Program-made: the position numbers and the translations under genes | Notes under the pieces: model-generated | What the model was told of the DNA's origin: nothing | What the model saw: the letters and a program-made list of their open reading frames with translations, nothing else | Databases searched by the model: none | Shown: piece by piece, positions 9,744 through 21,249 of the stretch | Layout of the letters: each line of letters opens with the position of its first letter | How positions within the stretch are numbered: position 1 is the first letter of the stretch | DNA from: Patellaria atrata CBS 101060 | Taxonomy: Eukaryota > Ascomycota > Dothideomycetes > Patellariales > Patellariaceae | Reading direction: 5' to 3' | Assembly (NCBI GenBank): GCA_010093705.1 | Contig: MU006111.1 | Span: 124,001 to 188,000 of the forward strand | Length of the DNA: 64,000 bases

Positions 9744-11492
9744 TCAATGTCCCAACCCAAACCCTCCCTCAGCAATCGTCCTCTGACATTCCGCTAAAAT
9801 CGCCATCTGTCTCCTCACCTCCCCCAGATGTCCAATGACCTCCTTATTCCCGTCGACAAACCCATATAGCGCATACGGGATGCCGACATCAGTGCAAAAC
9901 TCTTGCACCAGTTTCTGCGCCCTCCGCAAATTATGTCTTGGGATACGCGGGAACAGATGATGGATTGCTTGAAACTGGAGTCCGCCGTGGACGAAATCGA
10001 GCCATTGCGGACAATCCACATCCATGGTCGTGCGGAGCATTTTCTGCGGGAATGACTCATGGGGTCCGTTATCCGCAGTACTCATCGCGAAGTGGCTGAG
10101 TGTGATCTGCAGGTGAAGGGGTGCGGTAATCATATGGCTGACCATAAGAAAGACGAAGCGGTGCCAATTGGTATCGATGCTCTTGTACATAACACCGTAA
10201 CCGAACCAGAACCAGAAGCAGGCGTGGCCACTGAGTTCGAACCAGCGATGCCACGCCGCGGGTCCCTTTCTAGGGCCTAGGCCCAAGCTCAAGAAGAGCC
10301 AACTTTGTACGTAGAGGTTGAAGCGGCCGAAGAGGAGAATGATGTAGTAGAGGTAGTTCTGGTATGCGATGAAAAATTGGGCGAAGCGGTCGTAGCTCAT
10401 TACTTTGTCGTGGTAGGTAGAGTACAAGTTGCTGAAAAAACGGTGCGAGACTGCGAAGAAGGGGATGTGTTCGATGTCGGGGTCGTGTTCAGGGGAGTTT
10501 GTGACGATGTGGTGGACGTTGTGACTTCTTTTCCACCAGCCAATGCTGAGGCCGCCCATGAAGTCTGCTAGAAGAACACCAATGACAGTATCTGTAGTGA
10601 AATCATGTGTGATACCCATGTGCCCCGCATCGTGAACGGTAAATGATATCTGGTGCCAGAAAAGTCCTATGCATACAGCACTGAGAGTGTACCATTTCCA
10701 GTGCAAGAGAAAGAGAAATCCTACAAAAAGAAGGCTGTACCTGCACGCCTCGATAAAGTACGATATATACCGACAGCGGTAGAGGTCCTCTGCTTTGATC
10801 TTCTCGTTCAGAAGACGATATTTTCGCACGATATCTGCTTGAGTTTGTGGGTCAAGTGGAGGGTATTTTGCCCGGTCCAGATCGATTGCCTTTTGAGTGA
10901 GGATATCCATATGAGACATTTTAGGTGTCTTTTCCAATTCCACAGACGACATGGACGTCATTGAGGATGATCGTGTTCCCAACCGTCTCGACCCCTTTCT
11001 ATATGATAGAGGGCTAGTATCTGCAGGCTCGAATATTGGGGACGGGACACGTGAGTTGGACCCTGTAGATAAAGTATCTTCTGCTTGAGAAACTTCACAA
11101 TCCTCCTCCTCATCCTCCTCATCTGATCTCATTGGACGAAACTTTCCTCCTTGAATAGGCGGTATAAAGTTTAGCCAAGGTCCCTCAATTCGTCCAATCT
11201 GATAGCTGAGCATCTGTTGTCTAGCTTCCTGGGAGTGCAGTCTATGATATTATCAGTGGGTACTTCAGCCAACGTGATATAAGACTCACGCATTGACTTC
11301 GTCTGTAGCATCTCTGCCCACCATGTGCCGTATAGCTTTGTCTCCTCCGGGATGGTAATTGAGCCATGCATCCACCTTTAGGACCTTGTCGTCAACTATT
11401 ATAATCGATCTACCCTCAGAGATGAGGCCTTCTATTCGCCGTCGGTCAAGTACGATATTTCTTCGAGAGGAGGGGGAATTATTTCGAGTCAT
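9744..11492 (-). CDS. Delta-8 sphingolipid (fatty-acyl) desaturase with N-terminal cytochrome b5 domain
   Basis: Membrane di-iron desaturase of the ER, expected to insert the delta-8 double bond in the long-chain base of glucosylceramides, with electrons delivered by its fused cytochrome b5 domain. Exons 11291/11290-11492 and 9744-11241 give 566 aa. The heme ligand motif HPGGD lies at residues 47-51. Residues about 100-165 are an acidic/serine linker. Three histidine boxes are intact: HDAGH (271-275), HNVHH (308-312) and QAIHH (492-496); the Gln-start of the third box is typical of front-end cytochrome-b5 desaturases. Several membrane helices lie between them (for example LLFVGFLFLLHWKWYTLSAV). 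An upstream in-frame Met at 11570 is possible; 11492 fits the family N-terminus better. The gene is divergent from the phosphoglucomutase gene. Confidence 0.92.
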
Positions 11493-12253
11493 TGGGTCTA
11501 TATCTGTATAGAGATCGCTCTGCGTGCTTTGTGTAGCAGTAACGTCAGCAAACTTGTGAGCCAGCCACAATATCCAGCTAGTAAAAGAGTGTCATAGGCG
11601 TGAATTGAGCTTGTACGAGTTGTACTGTACCCCTTGTAACCGGCCTATCTGTGGTGGTGAGATTTACAGTACTCGTACAGTAAAAGTTAAGGTCTGATGC
11701 GAAAACCCCCAAGCCCACCACACCCTTGGCCAAGACAACCTCACAAGCAACAATGAAGCACAACACGCTCTGAAGGATCTCGTCATCAGGACTCAGGGCA
11801 GTATCTCTTTACGAAAGCAAAGAGGCAAAAGTATGTGCCCTTGAAATTGACAATTCATCATCCGAGTGTCGCCGAACTCCAGTAAATATATCAAGGCTTG
11901 GCTGAGGGACTACACCGAGAATACTCCACGGCTTCCTGAATCCTCAGGTGATTTGTCTAAGATCAATCATACGTACTGGGTACGTCGTCTTCATTTCTTA
12001 GGTGTATAAATGTAGGTAGCTCATCACATATACGACCCATCAAATATTTGATAGCCCCTTATACCATATTATTGTAATACTATTTTCCGAGATCACTTTG
12101 GTCTGTCATCTATCAACAGATAGTTTGCTCTTTGGAATCTTTTGATAATCAATAAGCCGCTCTGGGCCGGTCTCTCATAATTTCTCACACAAGTCCCATC
12201 TCTCTTTCCCCTATACCTTGTTTTTGATAGAATTCGACAACAACACCGTCACC
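11493..12253. promoter_or_regulatory. Divergent promoter region, desaturase / phosphoglucomutase
   Basis: About 760 bp between divergent start codons; no supported coding sequence apart from a possible N-terminal extension of the desaturase to 11570. Confidence 0.5.
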
Positions 12254-14014
12254 ATGGAACGCACGATAGAGCAACTCGCCGAGGAATGGCTCGCCTTGGA
12301 CAAAGACCCCGTCACCCGCGAAGAGATTCACAAGTTCCTCATAGAAGGGCACAAAACTGAGCTGGAAAAACGGTTGAGATATCGTATTGCTTTTGGTACA
12401 GCCGGTCTGCGAGCAAGAATGGAGGCTGGGTTCTCACGGTTGAATTCGTTAACGATCATCCAAGCGACCCAAGGTCTGGCAGAATACCTGTTGCAGCAAG
12501 AGGACGTAGATGTCAAACATTGTGGAATCGTAATCGGCAGAGATGCCAGATACAACTCAGAAAAGTTCGCAAAGCTCACTGCGGCCGTTTTCATAGCCAA
12601 AGGTATCCGAGTGTGGTGGTATGACGAACCAGTCCATACGCCACTCGTGCCTTTTGGCGTGAGAGAGCTTCATGCAGCAGCAGGTATAATGATTACTGCC
12701 AGTCACAATCCAGCCATGGACAATGGTTATAAGGTATACTGGTCGAATGGTTGCCAAATCATCCCTCCGCATGATTCCGGCATCGCAGCTTCCATTGAAC
12801 GAAATCTGATTCCCGTCACTTGGGACACGTCAGAGGTGGAGGACGACAACCTCCTCCTCGAGAGTGTCAAGGGTCTTGTTGAGGATGCGTATTACCGCGC
12901 TGTAGTGCACTCGTCCCAAGTTAGGGGGATAAAAACTGAAGATGCTGATTTCGAATTTGTCTATACCCCGATGCACGGAGTTGGGCTACCTTTTATGAAC
13001 AAAGTTCTGGAACTTACAGGGCTCAAGAAGAATATGGTTGTGGTTTCCGAGCAAGCTGATCCGGATCCCGATTTTCCCACCGTCAAATTCCCGAATCCAG
13101 AGGAGAAGGGTGCTTTGGACCTAGCGATCAAAACAGCCGACGAACACTCGATATCTTTGATTGTTGCAACAGACCCCGACGCCGATCGTCTTGCTGTAGC
13201 CGAAAAGGTCTCTGGTCAATGGCATCAGATCAGTGGAAATCAGCTAGGTGCTCTCTTGGCATCTCACATTCTAGAGACCTATCTTCCCGAAAAATCACGT
13301 TCTGCACTCGTTTTCCTTGCTTCCACAGTCTCTTCAGGCATGCTTTCATCGATGGCTAAAGCAGAAGGGTTCTATTATAAGGAGACCCTCACAGGCTTCA
13401 AGTGGCTCGGGAATGTTGCGCGTCAATTGGAGGCCACGGGAAAATATACCGCCGCGTTTGCATTCGAGGAAGCAATTGGCTATATGATTCCTGGTGTTAC
13501 CCATGACAAAGATGGTGTGAGTGCGGCCGCGGTCTTCTTAACCGCTGTTCAACGTTGGAAACAACACGAAGGGGTCAACCCATGGCAAAAGCTAGAACAC
13601 CTCTACAAGAAATACGGTCATTTTGAAGATGCTAATACGTATCTTATATCGCCTTCTCCTGATACCACGAACGCTGTGTTTATGTCTATCCGGCAGCTGG
13701 GCTCGCCTTACCCAACTCACGTGGGTAAAAGACGGATTCTAAGGTGGAGGGATCTGACTGAAGGATACGACTCCGCGTCTAAGGACCACGTACCGGATCT
13801 ACCGGTTTCAAAAGATAGCCAAATGATCACCTGTAAACTTGAGGGTGATGTGAAATTTACTGCCAGAGGATCGGGTACAGAACCGAAGATCAAACTATAC
13901 ATCGAAGGGAGAGCTTCAAGCGCAGAGGAAGCCAAGGATGCCGCAGATGAAGTCCTGGCAGATTTGTTAAAGGAGTGGTTTAAGCCAGAAGAGAATGGGT
14001 TGAAGTTGGCATAA
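12254..14014 (+). CDS. Phosphoglucomutase-2 / phosphoribomutase (alpha-D-phosphohexomutase family)
   Basis: Interconverts sugar-1-phosphate and sugar-5/6-phosphate. By resemblance to yeast Pgm3/Prm15 and human PGM2, ribose-1-phosphate from nucleoside breakdown is a likely substrate. One exon, 586 aa, close to the usual 580-620. The phosphoserine loop TASHNP is at residues 148-153 (Ser150), the Mg2+ loop DPDADR at 307-312, the sugar-binding loop EEAIGYMI near 410-417, and the phosphate-binding RGSGTEPKIK near the C-terminus. An in-frame upstream extension to 12218 lacks conserved residues, so the Met in ACCATGGAACGC (good Kozak context) is taken. The domain order is complete and no defect is seen. 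Confidence 0.95.
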   Translation: MERTIEQLAEEWLALDKDPVTREEIHKFLIEGHKTELEKRLRYRIAFGTAGLRARMEAGFSRLNSLTIIQATQGLAEYLLQQEDVDVKHCGIVIGRDARYNSEKFAKLTAAVFIAKGIRVWWYDEPVHTPLVPFGVRELHAAAGIMITASHNPAMDNGYKVYWSNGCQIIPPHDSGIAASIERNLIPVTWDTSEVEDDNLLLESVKGLVEDAYYRAVVHSSQVRGIKTEDADFEFVYTPMHGVGLPFMNKVLELTGLKKNMVVVSEQADPDPDFPTVKFPNPEEKGALDLAIKTADEHSISLIVATDPDADRLAVAEKVSGQWHQISGNQLGALLASHILETYLPEKSRSALVFLASTVSSGMLSSMAKAEGFYYKETLTGFKWLGNVARQLEATGKYTAAFAFEEAIGYMIPGVTHDKDGVSAAAVFLTAVQRWKQHEGVNPWQKLEHLYKKYGHFEDANTYLISPSPDTTNAVFMSIRQLGSPYPTHVGKRRILRWRDLTEGYDSASKDHVPDLPVSKDSQMITCKLEGDVKFTARGSGTEPKIKLYIEGRASSAEEAKDAADEVLADLLKEWFKPEENGLKLA

Positions 14015-14785
14015 TTGAAGATCATACCTTTTAGACCTCTATATACTTTTCATCTTGGCTTATTGGATTGTTACGCTATCTGTAATATTTACGATAGATA
14101 TGATTTGTTAGGTTTGTTGCGTTTCAGGGAATAAGTCTGTGGCAGTACTACACACGCACATGGTTCACTAGCCACATGAGATCTGCTACGTTCGACGTTC
14201 GATCGTCCTTTATGTGATTCCCCTTTTTTGAAATAATGCTCCGACATCGAGGTAGGTAAGCAGTTCTGATGTTTACTGTATATGAGCAGCATAGATGATA
14301 GAACTACCATATGTGGAAAGCGAGCACGAGTGCGGTTAGATGAACCAGATTATTACAACAAGGCATCAAACTGTTGTCCCGAATACTATATGATCCACTG
14401 TTATAGAAGACGATGGAGATGTTGAAGATTTAATACAGTACTCTACTAAGGTAATGCTCACTATTTCGGGAATAGCCGTTGTCGGTAAGGTACCGTACCG
14501 TAAGCTTTCTTGCAAGCTTTTTACCTTATCTAATAAGGTACTGTACCAAGGTCTCCACTTACCTTACTGACCCTTCAGTATTATCAAACACTTCCATGTC
14601 ACCTCTCTCTCTCCGCATTCACCTCCCAATTCGGCATCTCTATCCTACCTCCACTCTCTTTAAGCTTCTCTTTTTGGCCACTCTCTCAAGCTTCTCTTTT
14701 GACCTGAGTCTGACCTTGTCCTCTCCGTCTGTGCAGCACCCTCCTCCCCACGTCACTCTAAAGTCTGAACACCTATTTTGGCACA
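14015..14785. other. Intergenic with KpnI-like palindromes and C/T-rich leader
   Basis: No supported gene. 14488-14575 is dense in AAGGTAC / GTACCTT elements, including GGTACCGTACC and GGTACTGTACC, able to form overlapping hairpins. The following 200 bp are C/T-rich, typical of the leader of the transporter gene at 14786. Confidence 0.55.
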
Positions 14786-17526
14786 ATGGCTGCACGCCCT
14801 ACTCCAAATCCACTAGGCGAATCGTCCGAAGCTCCAAGTGGAGCCGACAAAAACTCTGATTTAGCTACAATGCATGCCAATGGTCCTTCTACTTCCCCAG
14901 ATGCGAACGGCACGCAATCTTCACAAACCGTACCCACTACAAGAAAGAAGAAAAGGCATCGGGCTGGGAAGAAGAGACGCAATCGTCGCCAGTCCTTCGC
15001 CGCACTTTCGGATACCACTGAGAATCCGGAGATAATCGTTGAACGCCCAACAATGGAGAGCACGCCTTCAGGATCTCGCGAGAATTTCTACAGGCTTGGG
15101 AGAGTTCTCAGCAGTACTAGTCTGGAGAGTGAGGCGTTGTTGGATCACCGGTACGCTTACTGTTATAGCTCGCCATTGTCCTTCCTACTAACATAGATTT
15201 TCTTATAGCGATCATGGACCTTTGCAGGCACGCCGTCAAAGTCTACAACAGGGAGCGATATTTGCCCCCAGACCAAGCCAGCCCTATACTCGAACTCGAA
15301 CCTCCCTAGCTCCCTCACATCAAGCCTCGCATCAAGGATCAAGCCCCAATCGCCCAAGACCCTCAGCCATTCCTCAGAGTAGTGATGATGAGGACACTGA
15401 CGATCATACCCCCTTAATTTCGTCATCTCATCGTGAACGGTCCCCTCCTGCAAAGGGACTTTCTTCTTCCACGTATGGGGCCCTCGGTGGCTTCTTCGGA
15501 TCACAGCCTTCCGAGAGACGCGGAGCCCGCTCCCGTCAACGCTCTGCAAGTTCTTCAGTCTCGGGAACGGGGAGGAGGAGGAAGACACTGGCAGTGGCAG
15601 AGCTTGGTGTAGGAGAGGAGTTCCCAGACTTTGACGTCAACAATCCGCCGTCGAGACCTGCGTCCCCCGGTTACGATGATGTTATGCTCACGGGAGATCT
15701 AGCAACAGGCGCTAGATCGGTTGATCGACTTGGGGATGCTGTCATTGATATCGATCATATGCCAGAAGGTCATGATATCGATATGAAAACTCCTTCAGAA
15801 CGCCGCTTGCGCGATGGGAGAGCCGAGGATGACGTTTGTTGGGTTCCGCAAGGAGATTCAATACTGGACGAGGAAGAGTATAAGCGTACGCATGGTGCAC
15901 ACCCGAAGGTTCGACGAAGGAGAAAGCTGTGGCCTGACGTTTCTGTCTTAGAAGACTGGGCCGCAGTGGAAAAGGAACAGCGTACCATTCAGAGCATCCG
16001 CGCAAGGAAAGTGAGTGAGCCAGTCCTCGTGGCCGGGCGCTTGCGCCCTCAAAAAAAGGCATGGCACAGGGAAGAGGAAGATGCTCCTTACAGGTTCACC
16101 TATTTCAGTGACGAACTCGAGGATACCATCCACTCATCTACGATTTCAGAACTGCCCAGCGAAGATATGACGTTCAAAGATCTATTCATACCCGAGCCAC
16201 CCCTGTTATCCGATTCGGATTCGGATTCAGAGGATGACAGTGCTCAACCGACATTGACCCATCGGCAACGCAGTCTACTCCATCAGTCACTTACTTCTCC
16301 AACTAGAGATGGTAGAGATGCATCAAGCGTACGTTCCTCACGGGCAATTACGGCGGAGAGGCAATCGTCATCCGGAGAGCAGACGGGAAGGAACACCCCG
16401 GTTCCCATAACGGAAGCTCCAGCTCCCAAACAAAAACAGAAGCGTTATGGACCAGTACCTACCTGGTGGCTGGACGTTCTGTCCCCTACAGATGCTGAAA
16501 TGCGGGTCTTATCGAAAGCGTTCAACATCCATCCTCTGACCGCTGAGGATATCATGCAGCAAGAGGCCAGGGAAAAGGTTGAATTATTTCGAGATTATTA
16601 CTTAGTGAGCTATCGAACTTTCGAGCAAGATCCGAAACATGAGAACTACATGGATCCGGTCAATATGTATTTGGTCGTCTTCAAAGATGGCATCATCAGC
16701 TTCCACTTCTCCATGGTCCCACATCCAGCCAATGTACGTCGACGCGTCCGTCAACTTAAGGAATTCCTCGTCCTCAGCGCTGATTGGATATCGTACGGCA
16801 TAATCGACGACATTACCGACGCCTATGTTCCATTGATTCAAGATATTGAAAACGAAGTCGACAACATCGACGACGAAATCCTCAATCTTCACCGCATAGA
16901 CGCTCCGGACGACTGCGATCAGAAATACAAAGAAGACGAAAAAGCGTCTATATCAGGCGATAAACTATCCCCGAACGCTAGCGGTGATATGCTTCTTCGT
17001 GTTGGCGAGTGCAGGAAGAGAGTCATGAGCCTTTATCGCTTACTAGGCAATAAGGCAGATGTCATCAAAGGCTTCGCGAAACGCTGTAATGAGCAGTGGG
17101 AAGTTGCGCCAAGGAGCGATATTGGGCTCTATCTTGGCGATATTCAAGATCACATCGTCACTATGACCGGAAACCTGAGCCATTACGAAAGGTGACTCTT
17201 CCCAATAATTTCATTCATTGCGGTGATGGCTCGCTAACCCCTCCCTTTTTAGTCTCCTCTCTCGCGCCCACTCCAACTACCTCGCCCAAATCAACATTCT
17301 CATGAACGAGCGCCAGGAGAAGACAGCAGACGTGCTCGGCAAACTGACAGTTCTAGGTACCATCGTTCTACCGATGAATATTGTAACAGGCATGTGGGGC
17401 ATGAATGTCATGGTGCCCGGACAGACAGTCGAGAGTTTGACATGGTTTTGGAGTATCACGGCTGGGTTGGTCCTATTTGGACTCACGAGCTTCTTTGTTG
17501 CCAAGAGAGTCTATGGAATTGTGTAG
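14786..17526 (+). CDS. MNR2: CorA-family Mg2+ transporter, Mnr2/Alr type
   Basis: Homo-pentameric divalent-cation channel. Mnr2 releases stored Mg2+ from the vacuole, while Alr1 paralogues work at the plasma membrane. Exons 14786-15150, 15209-17191 and 17253-17526 give 873 aa. A long hydrophilic N-terminus has a basic cluster (KKKRHRAGKKRRNRRQS) and Ser/acid-rich regions. The CorA soluble domain begins near residue 535 (TWWLDVLSPTDAEMRVLSKA). At the C-terminus two transmembrane helices flank the signature GMWGMN (about 829-834; first helix LTVLGTIVLPMNIVT, second WFWSITAGLVLFGLTSFFVA). The basic N-terminal stretch and overall length favour Mnr2 over Alr1, but localisation is an inference. Confidence 0.92.
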
Positions 17527-18148
17527 ATGGGAAAGAGAGAAGAGGTTTTCATAATTTACGTGAATGGAATTTTCATGGGCGGCTATAGGATTGGGTAGTT
17601 ATTTATTTGCGCGACGTCACACCGCAATGGTGTGGAGAAGAGGACTAGAATAAGCTAGCGACCTCGAATAGGCAACCTTGTAATTCTAGTGTCTAACTTA
17701 AGGCAAAAATATTAACCAAATAAATAACTACCATTGATTATTTGCTTCTTCTTTATGGTCGGAGGCTCATTATTACCATCAGTGTGACGCACTATGTTAA
17801 GGAGAGACCAGTACAGATATCGAGAACGGGTTGTAGTCTGAGCATTACTCAAGGGGTTACTCTTAGAGTTTGTTAGATAATGGAAGAAATCATCATCCTA
17901 AAGCAGAGAACTGTAATTTTTACGATAGTAGTTATGTTCAGAGAATGGTCATTATCAGCTGTAATATCAGACCTGGTCGTCATAGTATACTTAGCTACCC
18001 AAACACTTACGATAACAGGCTTTCAACATGAACTCCATGGAACCGCAAGGTCTTATAAGGACTCATATCCGACAGCACGCGGATATGGGTACAAGAGGCG
18101 TACAGTACCGATGAGGGATATCATAACACTTCCACGTGCAGTCCTTAC
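17527..18148. other. Convergent intergenic region, AT-rich
   Basis: About 620 bp of AT-rich DNA between converging genes. A 90-codon frame near 17880 has no recognisable features. Nothing else is seen. Confidence 0.5.
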
Positions 18149-19992
18149 TTAAACTGTTTGATATTGTTCAATAATAACATCGGACATCTAGGACAGTGTC
18201 AGCTCTGCACTGATACTTAGTCAATCGTATACTCACCATCTCCGCAATCGCATATAGAGGTGCTTGGTAGTGACACCCCAACGGGAATGGGATAATGCTA
18301 CCATCAATGACTCTCAACCCCTCTGCTCCTATGACGTTACAGTTATTATCAACGACCGAGCCCATGGCGCAAGTGCCTCCGGGATGATGCATGGAAAAGC
18401 CTGTTCTATTTAACCTTGCTCCAAGCGCAGCATCGGAGACATCATTGCGTAAGCTCTCGTCGATGCCGTATTCTTGCACCCCGTACTTACGTGCAGTTTC
18501 ACTGGTAATCATCATGTTCATTGCTGAACGAGCACATGCGTAGAGCAGTTGGCGGTCTAGGTCATTGGAAAGGAATCTCGGATCGATGATTGGTAGGTCA
18601 TTTGGGTCCGCAGAGGTTAATCGAACGGTGCCTCTACTTGTTGGGCTGACGAAGACGTGGGACATGGAAAGAATGGTACCACTCTCGGCTGCGAGTGTAG
18701 GTTTAATGGAGACGTCCAGATGAGTATATATCATGTAATTCTCCGTATGAGGTCTGTCTTTGAGTAGATGTATTCTGAGCAACTCCTCGGACAGGGAATG
18801 TTGCGCCAGTTCTTGAATACTCTCCTCATCATGTCTAAGGAATGCGAAGTAGTCAAGAGGAGGTCCGGCTAACGGATCACAATCTTTGTCGGACAGCAGA
18901 TCTATGTCATCTTCCAATGGTAATGAGTTAGGAAACTTCCAAAAGGTCATGAACGCCAGATGATCAGTCAGATTCTCCCCTACCGGAAGGTCGAGTACTT
19001 TCGGTATACCGAGCCGTTCAGACTGGGCCGATGGCCCTATTCCGCTGAAAATCATCAGTCCTGATAATAAATGGTCATTCGATGCAGCAATTGATACGCA
19101 CCTCAATATAAGGAGTTTCGGGGACCCGTAGACACCAGAGCAAAGTATCACCTCCTGTCGAGCTTTCAAAAGCATCTTTGCTCCCCTACTGGTACGTAAT
19201 TCAATGCCCGTTGTTCTTACGCCATCGAACACAACTTTGCTGACATGTGTATCGCAAAGCACAGTAAGATTATCTGAATTTGGGTAACATGAAGCAGCCC
19301 ACTGCCTCTGTCCCTTATAAGTGCTGCAGGTATGTTCCGAATATCCGAGTGTAACTCCCGAGTTGACGTCGGGATTGAAAGACACACCGATTGACCTGTA
19401 AACCTGAGTCACGAAGCCTTTTAGAGGGTAATTGCGTGGTAGACCAGAACTGCTCATCTGTGCCACTTTTATCGGTCCAGATGTGCCGTGTACGGTCGTA
19501 TCGACATCGACCAGGTCAAGACCTGGGAGAAAGGTCTCCGATTTAATAAAATATGGGAGAAGGCCCTGCCAAGACCATCTCGGATCCCCAATCTTTTCAG
19601 CCCAGTGGTCACTGTTATATTACCAGGTGTTAGATGAAATTACGACAGGTATAGTGGATATTAGGCCTGAACTATACTTACTATTCACCTCTGGCTCCTC
19701 GTATCCAACTCTGATAGTTGATAGCAGATCCTCCACCCAGAACTTTACCTTGTTCCTGTTTCATGATGAGACCATTCATTGACTTCTGGGGAACAGTCCT
19801 CAGGGGCCATTCGATCTCGCTATTATCATCCATGAAGACACCCACAGCCGGTCTCACCCTCTCATTCTCAGCAGGTCCAGCTTCGATTAATAGAAATGTA
19901 TGATTGAGTAAAGCAGCAGAAAGGCGGCTGGCTAGGACACAGCCTGCTAGGCCTCCACCGACAAGAATGAAGTCAAAAGTATCCTGAACCAT
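18149..19992 (-). CDS. GMC-family FAD oxidoreductase, intracellular
   Basis: Glucose-methanol-choline oxidoreductases oxidise alcohols with FAD; the substrate cannot be told here. Exons 19682-19992, 19102-19611, 18237-19044 and 18149-18187 give 555 aa, the usual size. Residues 7-25 form the dinucleotide fold with VGGGLAG. QGKVLGGGSAINYQSWIRGA is GMC signature 1, SGVYGSPKLLILSGIGPSA is signature 2 (spliced across intron 2), and HHPGGTCAMG with CHYQAPLYAIAEM holds the C-terminal substrate and active-site region. The last intron (18188-18236) is proposed because it replaces an atypical read-through tail with AEMMSDVIIEQY, which fits the family. No signal peptide follows the chosen Met, so a cytosolic or peroxisomal enzyme is likelier than a secreted one. 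The nearest neighbours are not biosynthetic genes. Confidence 0.9.
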
Positions 19993-20862
19993 TCTGTCTT
20001 TCAAAAATCCACTTCTCAAAGATTTAGACGGATCTTTTGCTGCAAGGTAGAAGTGGAGGAGGAAAGGAAGTAAAGAGATTTCCTCCTGCGACAGGGTCCC
20101 AAACGTCAACGCACGCGAGGAGTAATATATTGAAGCGTGACCCACCCGTGTCGCATTCAAGTACAACTTCTAGTGAAGATGGCCGGGTCACAGATGTGGG
20201 ATATCCGTCAATTACTACCAAGCAGAATTTTTCATCATAAGAGCAATACACTTTGACCATGCACCCTTTCTCTCCACTATGGTCCATCTTTCGAATCTCG
20301 TGCATAACCTTATTGGTAGTAACATCAACTATCCTAGACTTCATAGAAGGTAACCTACAGACGGCATGCAGACAACAAATCACATCATAACGGAAGATAG
20401 TGTACTCAACATACCCATTCACAGAATGAATAAGCACTCTTAGACCAAAGACTATAAAATTTCAAATAGGAGAATAGATAGGAGATAACTGAATACCTAG
20501 TTCAAACCCCCACTATACGCGAGAGCGTAGCTAAGGAGTCTTGATCAGAATTATACTGTACAAAATCATCAATATTATGAGCCTCGTCTCAGATAAATGA
20601 ATACCGTACGCAAGTCACACACAGAAAGTCGCCGTTTATCAATTTATCTTCAAGACGACGAGATTTTTATGAAGGTTTGATCCCTTTTCTATGTCGCAAA
20701 AATAACATTTGGATTAGAGTTAGGCTAACGAGCCACTAGTCAATTCTGGGAATCTATAGACTACCTTAGCGCCGTCTGTCCTCCACTACCGTCAAGACAT
20801 CAAGGTACACCTTAGTACCGGTCCAGGACGGGTTTCTACGAATTAGAGATTCATTCTGCATC
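19993..20862. promoter_or_regulatory. Divergent intergenic region, AT-rich
   Basis: 870 bp between divergent starts of the GMC oxidoreductase and GFA-like genes. Open frames here overlap on both strands without domains. It should hold the promoters; no specific site is recognised. Confidence 0.45.
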
Positions 20863-21249
20863 ATGGAGGTATCCTGTCAATGTGGCGCATGCCATTTCAC
20901 CACTCCAACCGCGGAACCGTTGAATCTATACCACTGTCATTGCGTCGAGTGTCGAAAGCAGTCTGCCAGCGCATTCGGTACCTCAGCTATCTTCGAGCGC
21001 TTTGATTTACCATCCGATCAGCCGATATCATGCTGGACTCGTCCAACTGATAGCGGGAATATTTTGGATTGCTTCTTTTGCAGTGTTTGTGGTGTAAGAT
21101 TAGTACATGCTAGAAAGGGAGGAACTAAAATGAGCGTCAAAGGCGGCTGCATCGAGGGTTTGGACTGGAAGAAAGCAAAACATATTTGGACATGTAGAGC
21201 TGTTGTTGATGTACCAGCAGAAGCGCAGCAGTGGGAGAAAGAGCCATGA
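20863..21249 (+). CDS. GFA/CENP-V-type zinc protein
   Basis: Small protein of the glutathione-dependent formaldehyde-activating (GFA) / CENP-V fold. Most fungal members have no proven reaction, so S-hydroxymethylglutathione synthesis should not be assumed. One exon, 128 aa, normal for the family. Zinc-binding cysteines are visible: CQCGAC (residues 5-10), the HCHCVECRK block near 28-36, and CSVCGVRL near 73-80. The motif following the second cluster (SASAFGTSAIF) is also typical. The start is the first Met, directly before the first cysteine motif. It lies between AT-rich, gene-poor stretches. Confidence 0.88.
   Translation: MEVSCQCGACHFTTPTAEPLNLYHCHCVECRKQSASAFGTSAIFERFDLPSDQPISCWTRPTDSGNILDCFFCSVCGVRLVHARKGGTKMSVKGGCIEGLDWKKAKHIWTCRAVVDVPAEAQQWEKEP

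Noticed and set aside
9744-17526. Secondary-metabolite or lipid gene cluster around desaturase, mutase and transporter
   Set aside because: No synthase, regulator or tailoring set; the three genes belong to unrelated housekeeping pathways.
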